A program made the position numbers and the translations under genes. DNA of 64,000 nt from a bacterium (lineage in GTDB: Bacteria > Bacillota > Clostridia > Lachnospirales > Lachnospiraceae), in assembly GCA_004562765.1 (NCBI GenBank), contig SFRL01000001.1, forward strand, positions 62,001 to 126,000, written 5' to 3'. Numbering within the stretch: position 1 is the first letter of the stretch; each line of letters begins with the position of its first letter. Shown in pieces: positions 1 through 7,759 of the stretch. The notes under the pieces are model-generated. The model saw only the letters and a list, made by a program, of their open reading frames with translations. It ran no database searches and was not told the DNA's origin.

Positions 1-2
1 CC

Positions 3-176
3 TTAGATGAAAACGATGAGCCCATTGAGGAAGGCGAGGTTTACATCTACCGCTACTTTGAGGATGAAGACGGTAACGCATCACTTGACAACATCGATAA
101 TGATGAGGAATTTGAGCGCGTGTCCGAATGCTTTGATGAATTTCTGGATGAACAGGAATTCAATGAATTACCTTAA
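3..176 (+). CDS. DUF1292 family protein, C-terminal part
   Basis: The first 57 codons visible in this frame encode a very acidic tail with the pattern YIYRYFEDEDG, then NIDNDEEFERV, then FDEFLDEQEF. This matches the C-terminus of the small DUF1292 (YrzB-like) proteins of Firmicutes as I know them. The start lies left of the window, so only the C-terminal part is present. The function of the family is not established; many members sit near yrrK/yqgF and alaS, which cannot be checked here. The gene converges on the helicase gene with only 8 bases between the stop codons, and no terminator is visible between them. Confidence 0.75.
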   Translation, partial: LDENDEPIEEGEVYIYRYFEDEDGNASLDNIDNDEEFERVSECFDEFLDEQEFNELP

Positions 177-184
177 TCAAATGT

Positions 185-2035
185 CTAATCTGCCACTGCA
201 GCCGGCTTTTCAAGTTCACTTAAAAATCTGGATGCAGTGGCATCTTTGTTGTACAGCGTTCTGCTGTGTGTGATCACAAGCTGCTCCTTTGCGCGCGTCA
301 TTCCCACATAAAAGAGTCTGCGTTCTTCCTCAATATCAGCATCCAGTACCGCCTTTTTGTATGGCAGCTGTCCCTCAAGAAGCTGAGGCAGAAAAACTGT
401 GTCAAATTCCAGTCCTTTCGCTCCGTGCAGCGTCAAAATCTGCACACCCTCGCGTCCGGCATCCCTGTTTTTTTGCTCCGCCTGCATGCGGGCACGGTAT
501 TCCTCCACATGTGCCTGCCACTGTTCCAATGAATGAAACCCCACTGCTGACTGCTGCAGTTCATCCAACACATCGATCAGCTCCTGCTCATTCTGTCCGT
601 GCTCTCTTGCAAAATCAATAACAAACTCCTCATATCCCATTCCCTTTCGCACATAATTCATTGCCGCAAAGGGTCCCATATGCGACATGACCTGCAGATC
701 CTCCGCCAGCTGAGCAATGCGTCTGGCAATCCACGGCTGCTCCTCATAAACTGCCTCCCAGCTGTCCAGATCCACCTGAGGATCATCCAGCACGTCACGA
801 CTCAGATAGCGCAGCGGACGATTCATGATCTGCAGAAACAATCCCCGCTCGCGGCTTCCCGCCGCCAGTTTCAGATAACAGAGCACATCCCTGGCGATCC
901 AGTGATCATACACCAGTGGTACACGTTCCTTTGCATAAAACGGAATTCCCGCCTCCATCAGCTGTTCCAGCAGATACCCCGACTGGCGGTTCGTGCGAAA
1001 CAGCACGGCAATATCAGCATATCGTACACCGGCAGCAATACGCTCCCTGATCCGGTCGATCATTGCCCGATTTTCCTGCAATATTGATGGGTATTCCTGC
1101 ACGATCACTTTTCCCGTGACGGCTCGCGCTGCAAAAATCTGCTTATCAAAACGTTCTTTATTGTGTGAGATCAGGTTCTGGGAAATCTGTACGATATCAG
1201 ATCCGCAGCGATAATTCTCCTCCAGGTAACGCTGTTTTGCATCTGCATAGTCATTGGTAAACCGACGCATCAGCTCCGGTCTTGCTCCCCGGAACTGATA
1301 GATGGACTGATCGTCATCGCCCACCAGAAACAGCCGGTTCTGCGGTGCGGCGAGCATGCGAAGCACCTCATACTGCAGACGGTTCATATCCTGTACCTCA
1401 TCTACCAGTATGTACTGAAATTTTTCCTGCCATGCCCGCAGATGATCCGGTCGCTGCACAAGAAGCTCATAAGTGAGCGTCAACATGTCATCAAAATCGA
1501 TCAGACGGTTTTCCCGCAGCTTTCTGTCATAGGCTTTATATATATCACGGAACTGCGTACTCCCACAGCATTTCGCATAGTAGTGTGCGAGATCCAGCCG
1601 TTCATTTTTGACCATACTGATCTCGCTTAACAGGTTCTCCATCAATTCCTGCTCTTCATCCTCGCGCATATGATATCCGCTCAGGATCTCACGCAAAAAC
1701 GCATATTTAAAATCAGTGGAAATGATCTGATCCGGACGATAATGATAAGCATGCTTTAGAATTGAAAAAAAGACCGCATGAAAGGTACCAAACTGTACCG
1801 GCAGTCTGCGACCTTCCATCATGGCTTGAAAACGCAGACGCATCTCCTCCGCGGCTGCTTTTGTAAATGTAATGACCAGAATATGCTCGGCAGGAACATG
1901 GCACTGTTCCAAAAGATACCGGATACGACCGGTGATGACAGCAGTTTTCCCGGATCCGGGTCCCGCCAGAACAAGGGTAGCACCGTCCGACTCCGTGATC
2001 GCACGGCGCTGGGATTCACTGAACGTGTAAGACAT
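185..2035 (-). CDS. UvrD/PcrA-type superfamily 1 DNA helicase (short form)
   Basis: This is an ATP-dependent 3'-5' DNA helicase of the UvrD/Rep family. In order the sequence shows the Walker A loop GPGSGKT (residues 25-31), the DExx box in LVDEVQDMN, the Q/III motif GDDDQSIYQFRGA, motif IV around LEENYRCGSDI, motif V HGAKGLEFD and motif VI FYVGMTRAKEQL. At 616 residues it is shorter than PcrA/UvrD (about 720-750) and lacks the C-terminal extension that binds RNA polymerase in PcrA. It may therefore be a second, accessory helicase. The start is supported by AAAGGA seven bases upstream. It lies 67 bases after hypE in the same direction but is not functionally related to it. Confidence 0.9.
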   Translation of the reverse strand: MSYTFSESQRRAITESDGATLVLAGPGSGKTAVITGRIRYLLEQCHVPAEHILVITFTKAAAEEMRLRFQAMMEGRRLPVQFGTFHAVFFSILKHAYHYRPDQIISTDFKYAFLREILSGYHMREDEEQELMENLLSEISMVKNERLDLAHYYAKCCGSTQFRDIYKAYDRKLRENRLIDFDDMLTLTYELLVQRPDHLRAWQEKFQYILVDEVQDMNRLQYEVLRMLAAPQNRLFLVGDDDQSIYQFRGARPELMRRFTNDYADAKQRYLEENYRCGSDIVQISQNLISHNKERFDKQIFAARAVTGKVIVQEYPSILQENRAMIDRIRERIAAGVRYADIAVLFRTNRQSGYLLEQLMEAGIPFYAKERVPLVYDHWIARDVLCYLKLAAGSRERGLFLQIMNRPLRYLSRDVLDDPQVDLDSWEAVYEEQPWIARRIAQLAEDLQVMSHMGPFAAMNYVRKGMGYEEFVIDFAREHGQNEQELIDVLDELQQSAVGFHSLEQWQAHVEEYRARMQAEQKNRDAGREGVQILTLHGAKGLEFDTVFLPQLLEGQLPYKKAVLDADIEEERRLFYVGMTRAKEQLVITHSRTLYNKDATASRFLSELEKPAAVAD

Positions 2036-2102
2036 ATTTCATTCCTTTCTGGTATGATTGACCGTTCAGAGCCGTTTTGCAAAAAGCTTTGTCCGTGAAC
2101 AG

Positions 2103-3101
2103 TCAGCAGATCCGCGGCAGACCTTCGCCAAACAGCACGTCTAGCACGCGTTTTCCTCCGATCGCAGTTCGCACGTATGCACTGCCCGGTTCTTCATCCG
2201 TCACAGTCCCGATGACCGCGGCATTTCTTCCGTAAGCACAGCCGGAAAGGATCTCGCAGGCCCGGGCAGCATCCTCCGGTGCCACGAACGCGACAAGTTT
2301 GCCTTCATTTCCCATGTACAGCGGGTCTAACCCCATCAGTCCGCAGAAATCACGCACCTGGACATCTACCGGAATCTGATCTTCATCCAGCGCCATCGTC
2401 ACCTGTGATGCCTCCGCAAGCTCCTTTAAAACCGTTCCGAGCCCACCCCGTGTGATATCCCGCAGGCAGTGTACCCTGATCTTTTCCGACAGCAGCGCGT
2501 GAACCTCCTCCCCAAGCGGCGCACAGTCACTTGTGATCGTATTACTGATACCCATACGCTGTGAAAGAAGCGCGGCGTGATGATCTCCCAGATTACCGGA
2601 TACAATGATCGCGTCACCGACCTGACAATTTGCAGCACTGATATGAATGTCCTGCGGAACAAAGCCCACACCGGAGGTGTTGATAAACATACCACCGTTT
2701 CCCTCCACGACTTTCGTGTCACCTGCCACGACCGTCACTCCTGCCTCCTTTGCAGTGGTCGCCAATGATGTGACAACGCGCTGCAGCAGATCAATATCAA
2801 GACCTTCCTGAAGCACAAAACCGCAGGTCAGATATTTCGGAACAGCCCCCCGCATCAGCAGGTCATTGACCGTACCACACACAGACAAACGTCCGATATC
2901 GCCGCCCGGAAATTCCAGTGGGTCCACCACAAAACTGTCTGTTGTAAACGCTATTTTTTCACTTCCGGTGACAACAGCCGCATCCTCCATGGCATCCAGC
3001 ACCGGATTTGCAAATGCATGTGCAAATATCTCCCGGATCAGGTCGCTTGTGGCACGTCCGCCGCTGCCGTGTGCCATTGTTATTTTCTTTTCATGATTCA
3101 T
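2103..3101 (-). CDS. hypE: Hydrogenase maturation protein HypE (carbamoyl dehydratase)
   Basis: HypE dehydrates the carbamoyl group placed on its C-terminal cysteine to a cyano group, which is passed to iron on the HypC-HypD scaffold to make the Fe(CN)2CO centre of [NiFe] hydrogenases. The protein is 332 residues, normal for the family, and ends in PRIC, so the essential terminal Cys (332) is present. The N-terminal part has the AIR-synthase-like ATP-binding fold, with AHGSGGRA near residue 10 and VAGDTKVVEG in the middle. The ribosome site AAGGAG overlaps the stop codon of hypD (TAAAGGAG), so the two are translationally coupled. It closes the hydrogenase operon. HypA, HypB and HypF are not in the window. 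Confidence 0.96.
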   Translation of the reverse strand: MNHEKKITMAHGSGGRATSDLIREIFAHAFANPVLDAMEDAAVVTGSEKIAFTTDSFVVDPLEFPGGDIGRLSVCGTVNDLLMRGAVPKYLTCGFVLQEGLDIDLLQRVVTSLATTAKEAGVTVVAGDTKVVEGNGGMFINTSGVGFVPQDIHISAANCQVGDAIIVSGNLGDHHAALLSQRMGISNTITSDCAPLGEEVHALLSEKIRVHCLRDITRGGLGTVLKELAEASQVTMALDEDQIPVDVQVRDFCGLMGLDPLYMGNEGKLVAFVAPEDAARACEILSGCAYGRNAAVIGTVTDEEPGSAYVRTAIGGKRVLDVLFGEGLPRIC

Positions 3102-3113
3102 TTCTGTTCTCCT

Positions 3114-4193
3114 TTAGCGTGTCCTGTGATACATGAGATACTGGTGGCAGCTTCCCTCTTCGGACACCATACATGCCCCCTGCGGATTCATCGGCGTGCA
3201 CACAGTTCCAAACAGCGGGCAGTCTCCGGGCAGTGCCTTCCCCATCAGCACCTGATCGCAGCGGCATGCCTGATTCTTTTTATGATCTTCCGTAAGATGA
3301 TCACTTCCCGCATCAAACTTCGCATATTCTGCCCGCAGTTTCCGCCCGGAACCCGCGATCACACCGATCCCGCGCCAGAGTGCATCCGATGGTTCAAAAT
3401 AAGTGTCTACCAGTTTTTTTGCCCTTTGGTTGCCCTGCGCACACACCACAGAAGGATAATAATTTTTCACCCCGGAGAGCACGCCGCTGTCACGATACTG
3501 CTCCACCGCCCGGAAAGTACCATAGACCGCCAGCAGAAGCTCCTCCGCGCCAAAACCAGCAACGCCGAAAGGCACGTGATATTGATCTGCCAGTGGCACA
3601 AACAGATCGGAGCCTGTCACAGCAGCCACATGTCCGGGTGCCAGAAAACCATCAATCCCGTCTCCGTGCTCACACAACCATCCGATCACCGGCGGCATTG
3701 TCTTTAGTGCAGTCAGAAGCCGGACATTTGACACCTGCTCCGCTACAAGCTGCTCCAAAAGTACCGCATACACCGGTGCCGTCGTCTCAAAGCCGACCGC
3801 AGCAAACACAAAGCGCCGATCCGGATGCTCTTTTGCCAAACGCACAATATCCATCGGCGAATAGACCATCTCCACACTTGCGCCCTCTCCCTTTGCCTCC
3901 GCCAGACTTTTTTCCCGTCCGGGCACACGGATCAGGTCTCCGAAGGTCACCACCGTTGTATGTTCCTCCATCGAAAGTTCGATCAGGCGATCAATATAAC
4001 CGGTCGGTGTAACACATACCGGACAGCCCGGTCCGCTGATCAGATGGAGCTTTTCGGAGAGTATTCCGCTGATCCCGTATTTAGAAATAGCAGCGGTATG
4101 ACTGCCGCACACCTCCATAATGGAGATGTCCGGTCCGTCATACGCTGCCAGCCATTTTTTGATCTGTGAAATTTTATGACTGATATCTGTCAT
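3114..4193 (-). CDS. hypD: Hydrogenase maturation protein HypD
   Basis: HypD is the iron-sulfur scaffold on which, together with HypC, the Fe(CN)2CO unit is assembled. Diagnostic motifs are visible: MEVCGSHT (Cys29), GPGCPVCVTP, GFETTAP, and the C-terminal cysteine-rich region with CRCDQVLMG, DCPLFGTVCTP and GACMVSEEGSC that holds the [4Fe-4S] cluster. The length of 359 residues fits the family. The ATG overlaps the TGA stop of hypC by four bases (ATGA), indicating tight coupling of the two partners. Confidence 0.96.
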   Translation of the reverse strand: MTDISHKISQIKKWLAAYDGPDISIMEVCGSHTAAISKYGISGILSEKLHLISGPGCPVCVTPTGYIDRLIELSMEEHTTVVTFGDLIRVPGREKSLAEAKGEGASVEMVYSPMDIVRLAKEHPDRRFVFAAVGFETTAPVYAVLLEQLVAEQVSNVRLLTALKTMPPVIGWLCEHGDGIDGFLAPGHVAAVTGSDLFVPLADQYHVPFGVAGFGAEELLLAVYGTFRAVEQYRDSGVLSGVKNYYPSVVCAQGNQRAKKLVDTYFEPSDALWRGIGVIAGSGRKLRAEYAKFDAGSDHLTEDHKKNQACRCDQVLMGKALPGDCPLFGTVCTPMNPQGACMVSEEGSCHQYLMYHRTR

Positions 4194-4402
4194 GTTTCCT
4201 CTAATTCCTCAAATAAGTCCATCAGATCCTGTGCCTCGCCCGCAGATAATCTCTGCAGGATGCAGCCGGCATGTACCAGTACATAATCACCCACCGCAAC
4301 CGGAACCAGACCGGCGATGGCACGCACACGATTTCCGCTGAAATCCACCAGCGCATCCTTTTCATATACTTCAATCACTTTTCCGGGCATTGCTACACAC
4401 AT
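4190..4402 (-). CDS. hypC: Hydrogenase maturation chaperone HypC
   Basis: HypC/HybG family proteins bring the Fe(CN)2CO unit from HypD to the apo large subunit. This 70-residue protein begins MCVAMPGKV with the essential Cys2, followed by the beta-barrel pattern RAIAGLVPVAVGDYVLVHAG typical of the family, and ends in an acidic helix. It overlaps hypD by four bases. The ribosome site (GGTAAAG) is weak, so expression may depend on coupling to the upstream ferredoxin-like subunit, whose stop codon is 9 bases away. Confidence 0.95.
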   Translation of the reverse strand: MCVAMPGKVIEVYEKDALVDFSGNRVRAIAGLVPVAVGDYVLVHAGCILQRLSAGEAQDLMDLFEELEET

Positions 4403-4411
4403 GATCTTTAC

Positions 4412-4960
4412 CTACTTCATCTCAATACACTTTTTCGGACAATTTGTCGCACAGAGCCCACAGCTCACGCATTTCTCCGCCTGAAGCTCCCACTTCTTTT
4501 CCGCGCGGTCAACATTGATCGCCTCCTGCGGACATTTCTTCGCACAGAGCGTGCAGAACACACACTGTTCCAGATCAGGAACCGGCTTGCCACCCGTGGG
4601 TGCTGCCGCTTTTTCTTCGACAGGTTTATGATAAACTGCCTCTTTCTTCTCTGCGCCCGGGTTCTGATAACCGGGAATGATCGTCAGACACTTCTTCGGA
4701 CACACCTCGGTACAATAACCGCACTGCACACAGTCAAAGCGGTTAATGGTCCAGGTTCCGGCCGCGCGGTCGACTGTGATCGCACGGGGCGGACAATTGC
4801 GGCTGCAAAGACCGCACATGATGCACTGGTCGATAGCGATCTCCACATGTCCGCGGCTGCGCTCCGGGTAGACCGCAGGCTTTGCCGGGTAAGACGTTGT
4901 CACCGGCTTAGAAAAGAGGTTTTTTAACATTGTCCCTGCAAAGGGCATAAATTTCGACAT
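4412..4960 (-). CDS. Polyferredoxin subunit of Ech-type hydrogenase (four [4Fe-4S] motifs)
   Basis: This 182-residue protein is the electron-input subunit corresponding to EchF/NuoI. It contains four CxxCxxCxxxCP motifs: CIMCGLCSRNCP, CVQCGYCTEVCP, CVFCTLCAKKCP and CVSCGLCATNCP. EchF and NuoI normally have two. The first pair and the last pair form an obvious internal duplication, each with the order motif, AINVDRA/AITVDRA, motif, CPKKC. The halves are joined by an Ala/Pro/Lys/Glu-rich linker. The start MSKFMPF is chosen over an upstream in-frame codon because GGAAAGGAGG lies at the right distance and overlaps the stop of the large-subunit gene (TAGGAAAGGAGG). It presumably receives electrons from soluble ferredoxin. 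Confidence 0.9.
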   Translation of the reverse strand: MSKFMPFAGTMLKNLFSKPVTTSYPAKPAVYPERSRGHVEIAIDQCIMCGLCSRNCPPRAITVDRAAGTWTINRFDCVQCGYCTEVCPKKCLTIIPGYQNPGAEKKEAVYHKPVEEKAAAPTGGKPVPDLEQCVFCTLCAKKCPQEAINVDRAEKKWELQAEKCVSCGLCATNCPKKCIEMK

Positions 4961-4977
4961 TTTCTTTTCCTCCTTTC

Positions 4978-6060
4978 CTAGCGCTCCGTACAACTGATAC
5001 AGGGATCAATCGTAAGAATGAGCAGCGGTACATCCGAGAGCTGACAACCCTTCAATGTCTTGAGCAGCGCCGGAATATTTGCAAAGGTAGGGGTGCGGAT
5101 ACGGATCCGTTCCAAAAATTTTGTTCCATTACCTTTTGCATAATAAATCGCCTCTCCTCTCGGCTGCTCTACCCGCATGAAATACTCTCCATCCGGATTT
5201 CCTTTTACAGGCACAGCGATGTCTCCCTCCGGAATCTTATCAACTGCCTGTTTGATGAGCTGAATAGACTGATACATCTCGCGGATGCGGACATTGCAGC
5301 GCGCAAAAGAATCACAATCCTCGCTCGTGATAATATCAAAATCAAGATCGCCGTATGCAGCGTATCCCAACTTTCTCGTGTCTCTTGCGATGCCGCTGGC
5401 ACGCAGCATCGGTCCCGCAGCGCCCAGATCATGCGCCTCCTCCGGTGTGAGGATACCCACACCTTTCAGACGGGTCAATACGGTATAATCATTTAAAAAG
5501 ATATCTGCAATCTTGTGCAGTTCTGTCTCAAAGCCATCCAGCTTCTCTACAAACGCATGCAGCATATCGGAAGGCATGTCCTTTAATACGCCGCCCGGCG
5601 CATTGACGGAAAAGATCACACGTCCGCCGGTAGATGCTTCGAACATATCCAGAATCTGTTCGCGCATTCTCCAGCACTGATAAAACAGACTCTCAAATCC
5701 GAATGCATCTGCCAGAAGTCCCAGCCACAGCATGTGTGAATGCAAACGGCTCATCTCACACCAGATGGTACGGAGGTAACGTCCTCTGGCCGGTACTTCC
5801 ACATCCATCATATGCTCGATCGTCTCACAGTAGGTCATGCCATGCATAAAACTGCAGATTCCGCAGGTGCGCTCTACCACATACTGCATTTCCTTAAAAT
5901 CTTTCTTTTTAACAAGTGATTCCAGACCACGATGAACAAATCCAATGGAAGGTATTGCCTCTACAACCTTCTCATCATCCAGTACGAGATCCAGATGAAT
6001 CGGCTCCGGTAATACGGGGTGCTGTGGTCCGAAGGGAACCACACTTTTCTTGCTTGCCAT
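4978..6060 (-). CDS. Ech-type [NiFe] hydrogenase large subunit (NuoD-like)
   Basis: This is the catalytic large subunit of a group 4 membrane-bound [NiFe] hydrogenase. The four nickel-binding cysteines are present as RTCGICSFMH (Cys66, Cys69) and DPCISCTER (Cys354, Cys357), so it is a true hydrogenase and not a NuoD quinone-site subunit. The protein ends exactly at the Arg of DPCxxCxxR. It has no C-terminal extension, so it should not need the usual maturation endopeptidase, and none is encoded nearby. The length of 360 matches EchE-like proteins. AGGAGG stands 11 bases before the start and overlaps the stop of the 30-kDa subunit gene. By homology to Ech it should reduce protons with ferredoxin electrons at the inner face of the membrane. 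Confidence 0.95.
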   Translation of the reverse strand: MASKKSVVPFGPQHPVLPEPIHLDLVLDDEKVVEAIPSIGFVHRGLESLVKKKDFKEMQYVVERTCGICSFMHGMTYCETIEHMMDVEVPARGRYLRTIWCEMSRLHSHMLWLGLLADAFGFESLFYQCWRMREQILDMFEASTGGRVIFSVNAPGGVLKDMPSDMLHAFVEKLDGFETELHKIADIFLNDYTVLTRLKGVGILTPEEAHDLGAAGPMLRASGIARDTRKLGYAAYGDLDFDIITSEDCDSFARCNVRIREMYQSIQLIKQAVDKIPEGDIAVPVKGNPDGEYFMRVEQPRGEAIYYAKGNGTKFLERIRIRTPTFANIPALLKTLKGCQLSDVPLLILTIDPCISCTER

Positions 6061-6075
6061 AATCGTTTGAACCTC

Positions 6076-6423
6076 CTACAGTTTTTTCATAGGCGTCTCA
6101 TCATCGATCCGGTACAGTTTATCATGATAATCCACAGAGATCATCCGGATCTTTACGCCAAAGAGCTCTGCCATCTCATTTTCATAGAGAAATGCAGGCT
6201 GATAAATATTTGTAATACTTGGAACCTCCTCATTCTCATCAACCACCAGACGAAGAGTGATCCACTCATAGTCCTTACCGAAGGTGTAGCTCAGCTCATA
6301 ACCATTTTCAATGCTTACGGCGTGTGCCTGCATGAGACGATACTGATCGTTCTTCATCTCCATGACCTTCATCAAAAAATCACCGGTCGTAACCGGTACG
6401 ATCTTACATCCTGTATCTGCCAT
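6076..6423 (-). CDS. Ech-type hydrogenase NuoC/30-kDa-like subunit (EchD-like)
   Basis: This short protein (115 residues) fits EchD, which is related to the 30-kDa subunit (NuoC) of complex I. The pattern YELSYTFGKDYEWITLRLVVDENEEVPSI, followed by PAFLYENEMAELFGVKI, matches the conserved NuoC core (FxYEREVYDLFGI in complex I). It has no cofactor and is thought to bridge the small and large subunits. It lies between the small-subunit and large-subunit genes with 15-base gaps on both sides, and GGGAGG precedes the start. The motif string above is discontinuous in the family, so exact homology should be judged on the whole protein. Confidence 0.88.
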   Translation of the reverse strand: MADTGCKIVPVTTGDFLMKVMEMKNDQYRLMQAHAVSIENGYELSYTFGKDYEWITLRLVVDENEEVPSITNIYQPAFLYENEMAELFGVKIRMISVDYHDKLYRIDDETPMKKL

Positions 6424-6437
6424 ACCAAGCTACCTCC

Positions 6438-6875
6438 CTACTTCTTTTCCTGTTTCATTTCTTCATGCTTTTTCTGGAACAGCGCTACTGCCTGCACGAT
6501 ACCATCAATGATCGACTGAGGTCTCGCCGCACAGCCCGGTACATAAATATCAACCGGTATCACCGTGTCAGCTCCTCCTTTGATATTGTAGCACTCTTTG
6601 AACACACCGCCGGTGCAGGCACAGGTTCCCACTGCACAGACGACCTTGGGGTTCGGCATCTGGTTGTAGATCTGCTCGACAACCGATGCATTTTGTGAAT
6701 TGATACCGCCCGTGATGAGCAGAATATCCGCATGCATGGGATTTCCGGTATTTACCACACCAAAGCGCTCTGCATCATAAACAGGTGTCAGACACGCCAG
6801 AACTTCTATATCACACCCATTGCAACTGCTTCCGTCGTAATGCAGCAGCCAGGGTGATCTGGATACATTCGCCAT
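6438..6875 (-). CDS. Ech-type hydrogenase small subunit (NuoB/EchC-like)
   Basis: This 145-residue protein carries the proximal [4Fe-4S] cluster. The four ligands are visible as CNGC (Cys18, Cys21), GTCA (Cys85) and VPGC (Cys115), the standard [NiFe] small-subunit/NuoB pattern. The start MANVSRSP is preferred over a codon 33 residues upstream because AGGAGGGA is correctly spaced, and the longer reading would overlap the upstream membrane-subunit gene. It has no twin-arginine signal, as expected for group 4 enzymes that face the cytoplasm. Confidence 0.94.
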   Translation of the reverse strand: MANVSRSPWLLHYDGSSCNGCDIEVLACLTPVYDAERFGVVNTGNPMHADILLITGGINSQNASVVEQIYNQMPNPKVVCAVGTCACTGGVFKECYNIKGGADTVIPVDIYVPGCAARPQSIIDGIVQAVALFQKKHEEMKQEKK

Positions 6876-6886
6876 TGTTTTCCCTC

Positions 6887-7759
6887 CTATCGATGCATCA
6901 GCACTAAAATGGTCAGATTTACGCCGCCTGCGATAAGTGTTACCACCCATGTGCTGACAAGCAGCACCTTCCAATTTACACGGGCAGACACGTTATCGAT
7001 CAAAATCTCCAAGAAATATGCCAAAAGAACCACGATCAGAGCAACCGCATAGCTGACAGGGTTACTGTTGACAAAAAACAGTGCTACTACGCCCAGCAAA
7101 AATACAGTCTCATACCACTCAGCAAGATGGATCAATGCAAGATTGGAACCAACCATCTCCTGTGTGACACCGCGGACGATCTCCTGATGTGCATGATGGG
7201 CAGTACTCAGATCAAAGGGCGACTTTCTCATCTTGATCGTCAGGATGAAGAGAAATCCGACAAACACGCCCGGCAGATAAACGATCGCACTCATATCCAT
7301 TCCGATGATATCCTTCACATAAAATGTGCCTGTCGCAACGTAAAATCCGACTGCCGTCAGAAGTACCATCGGCTCATATGCCATCATCTGCACCAGCTCA
7401 CGCTGACATCCCACAGACGCATAGGGTGAGTGGGTAAAGGACGCTGCCAGCACCAAAAACATCGCACAGGTCGTCAGTGAAAAGAAACACAGCAGCAGAT
7501 CCATTCCTGCAAAAAACAGTCCTCCGGTTATGACCATAAATAACAGATAGGTCATTACAAGAAACGTCTGCGAACGCTTCACAACCAACGGCTCCTTCTG
7601 AAACAGCTTGACCACGTCAAAAAACGGCTGAAAGACAGAAGGACCCTTTCTTCCCTGCATGCGAGCGGAAATCTTGCGGTCAACACCATCCAGGAAGCCA
7701 CCTACAAAAGGTGCGCACACAAGATATAAAAGAACAAAAAGAATCTGTTTCATCTCCAT
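6887..7759 (-). CDS. Ech-type hydrogenase membrane subunit (NuoH/EchB-like)
   Basis: This is a multi-spanning membrane protein of about 290 residues with roughly eight hydrophobic segments. It corresponds to NuoH/EchB, which anchors the hydrogenase arm to the ion pump. Family features include GGFLDGVDRKISARMQGRKG near residue 20 and the acidic loop ending HHAHQEIVRGV. The start is placed at MEMKQ: the ATG shares a base with the TAA of the upstream antiporter-like gene (TAATG), and AGGAGGTG lies upstream at good spacing. It is cotranscribed with the rest of the operon. Confidence 0.92.
   Translation of the reverse strand: MEMKQILFVLLYLVCAPFVGGFLDGVDRKISARMQGRKGPSVFQPFFDVVKLFQKEPLVVKRSQTFLVMTYLLFMVITGGLFFAGMDLLLCFFSLTTCAMFLVLAASFTHSPYASVGCQRELVQMMAYEPMVLLTAVGFYVATGTFYVKDIIGMDMSAIVYLPGVFVGFLFILTIKMRKSPFDLSTAHHAHQEIVRGVTQEMVGSNLALIHLAEWYETVFLLGVVALFFVNSNPVSYAVALIVVLLAYFLEILIDNVSARVNWKVLLVSTWVVTLIAGGVNLTILVLMHR

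Noticed and set aside
6876..6974. N-terminal extension of the hydrogenase small subunit
   Set aside because: It overlaps the membrane-subunit gene and has no ribosome site. The start at 6875 has AGGAGGGA and the family N-terminus.
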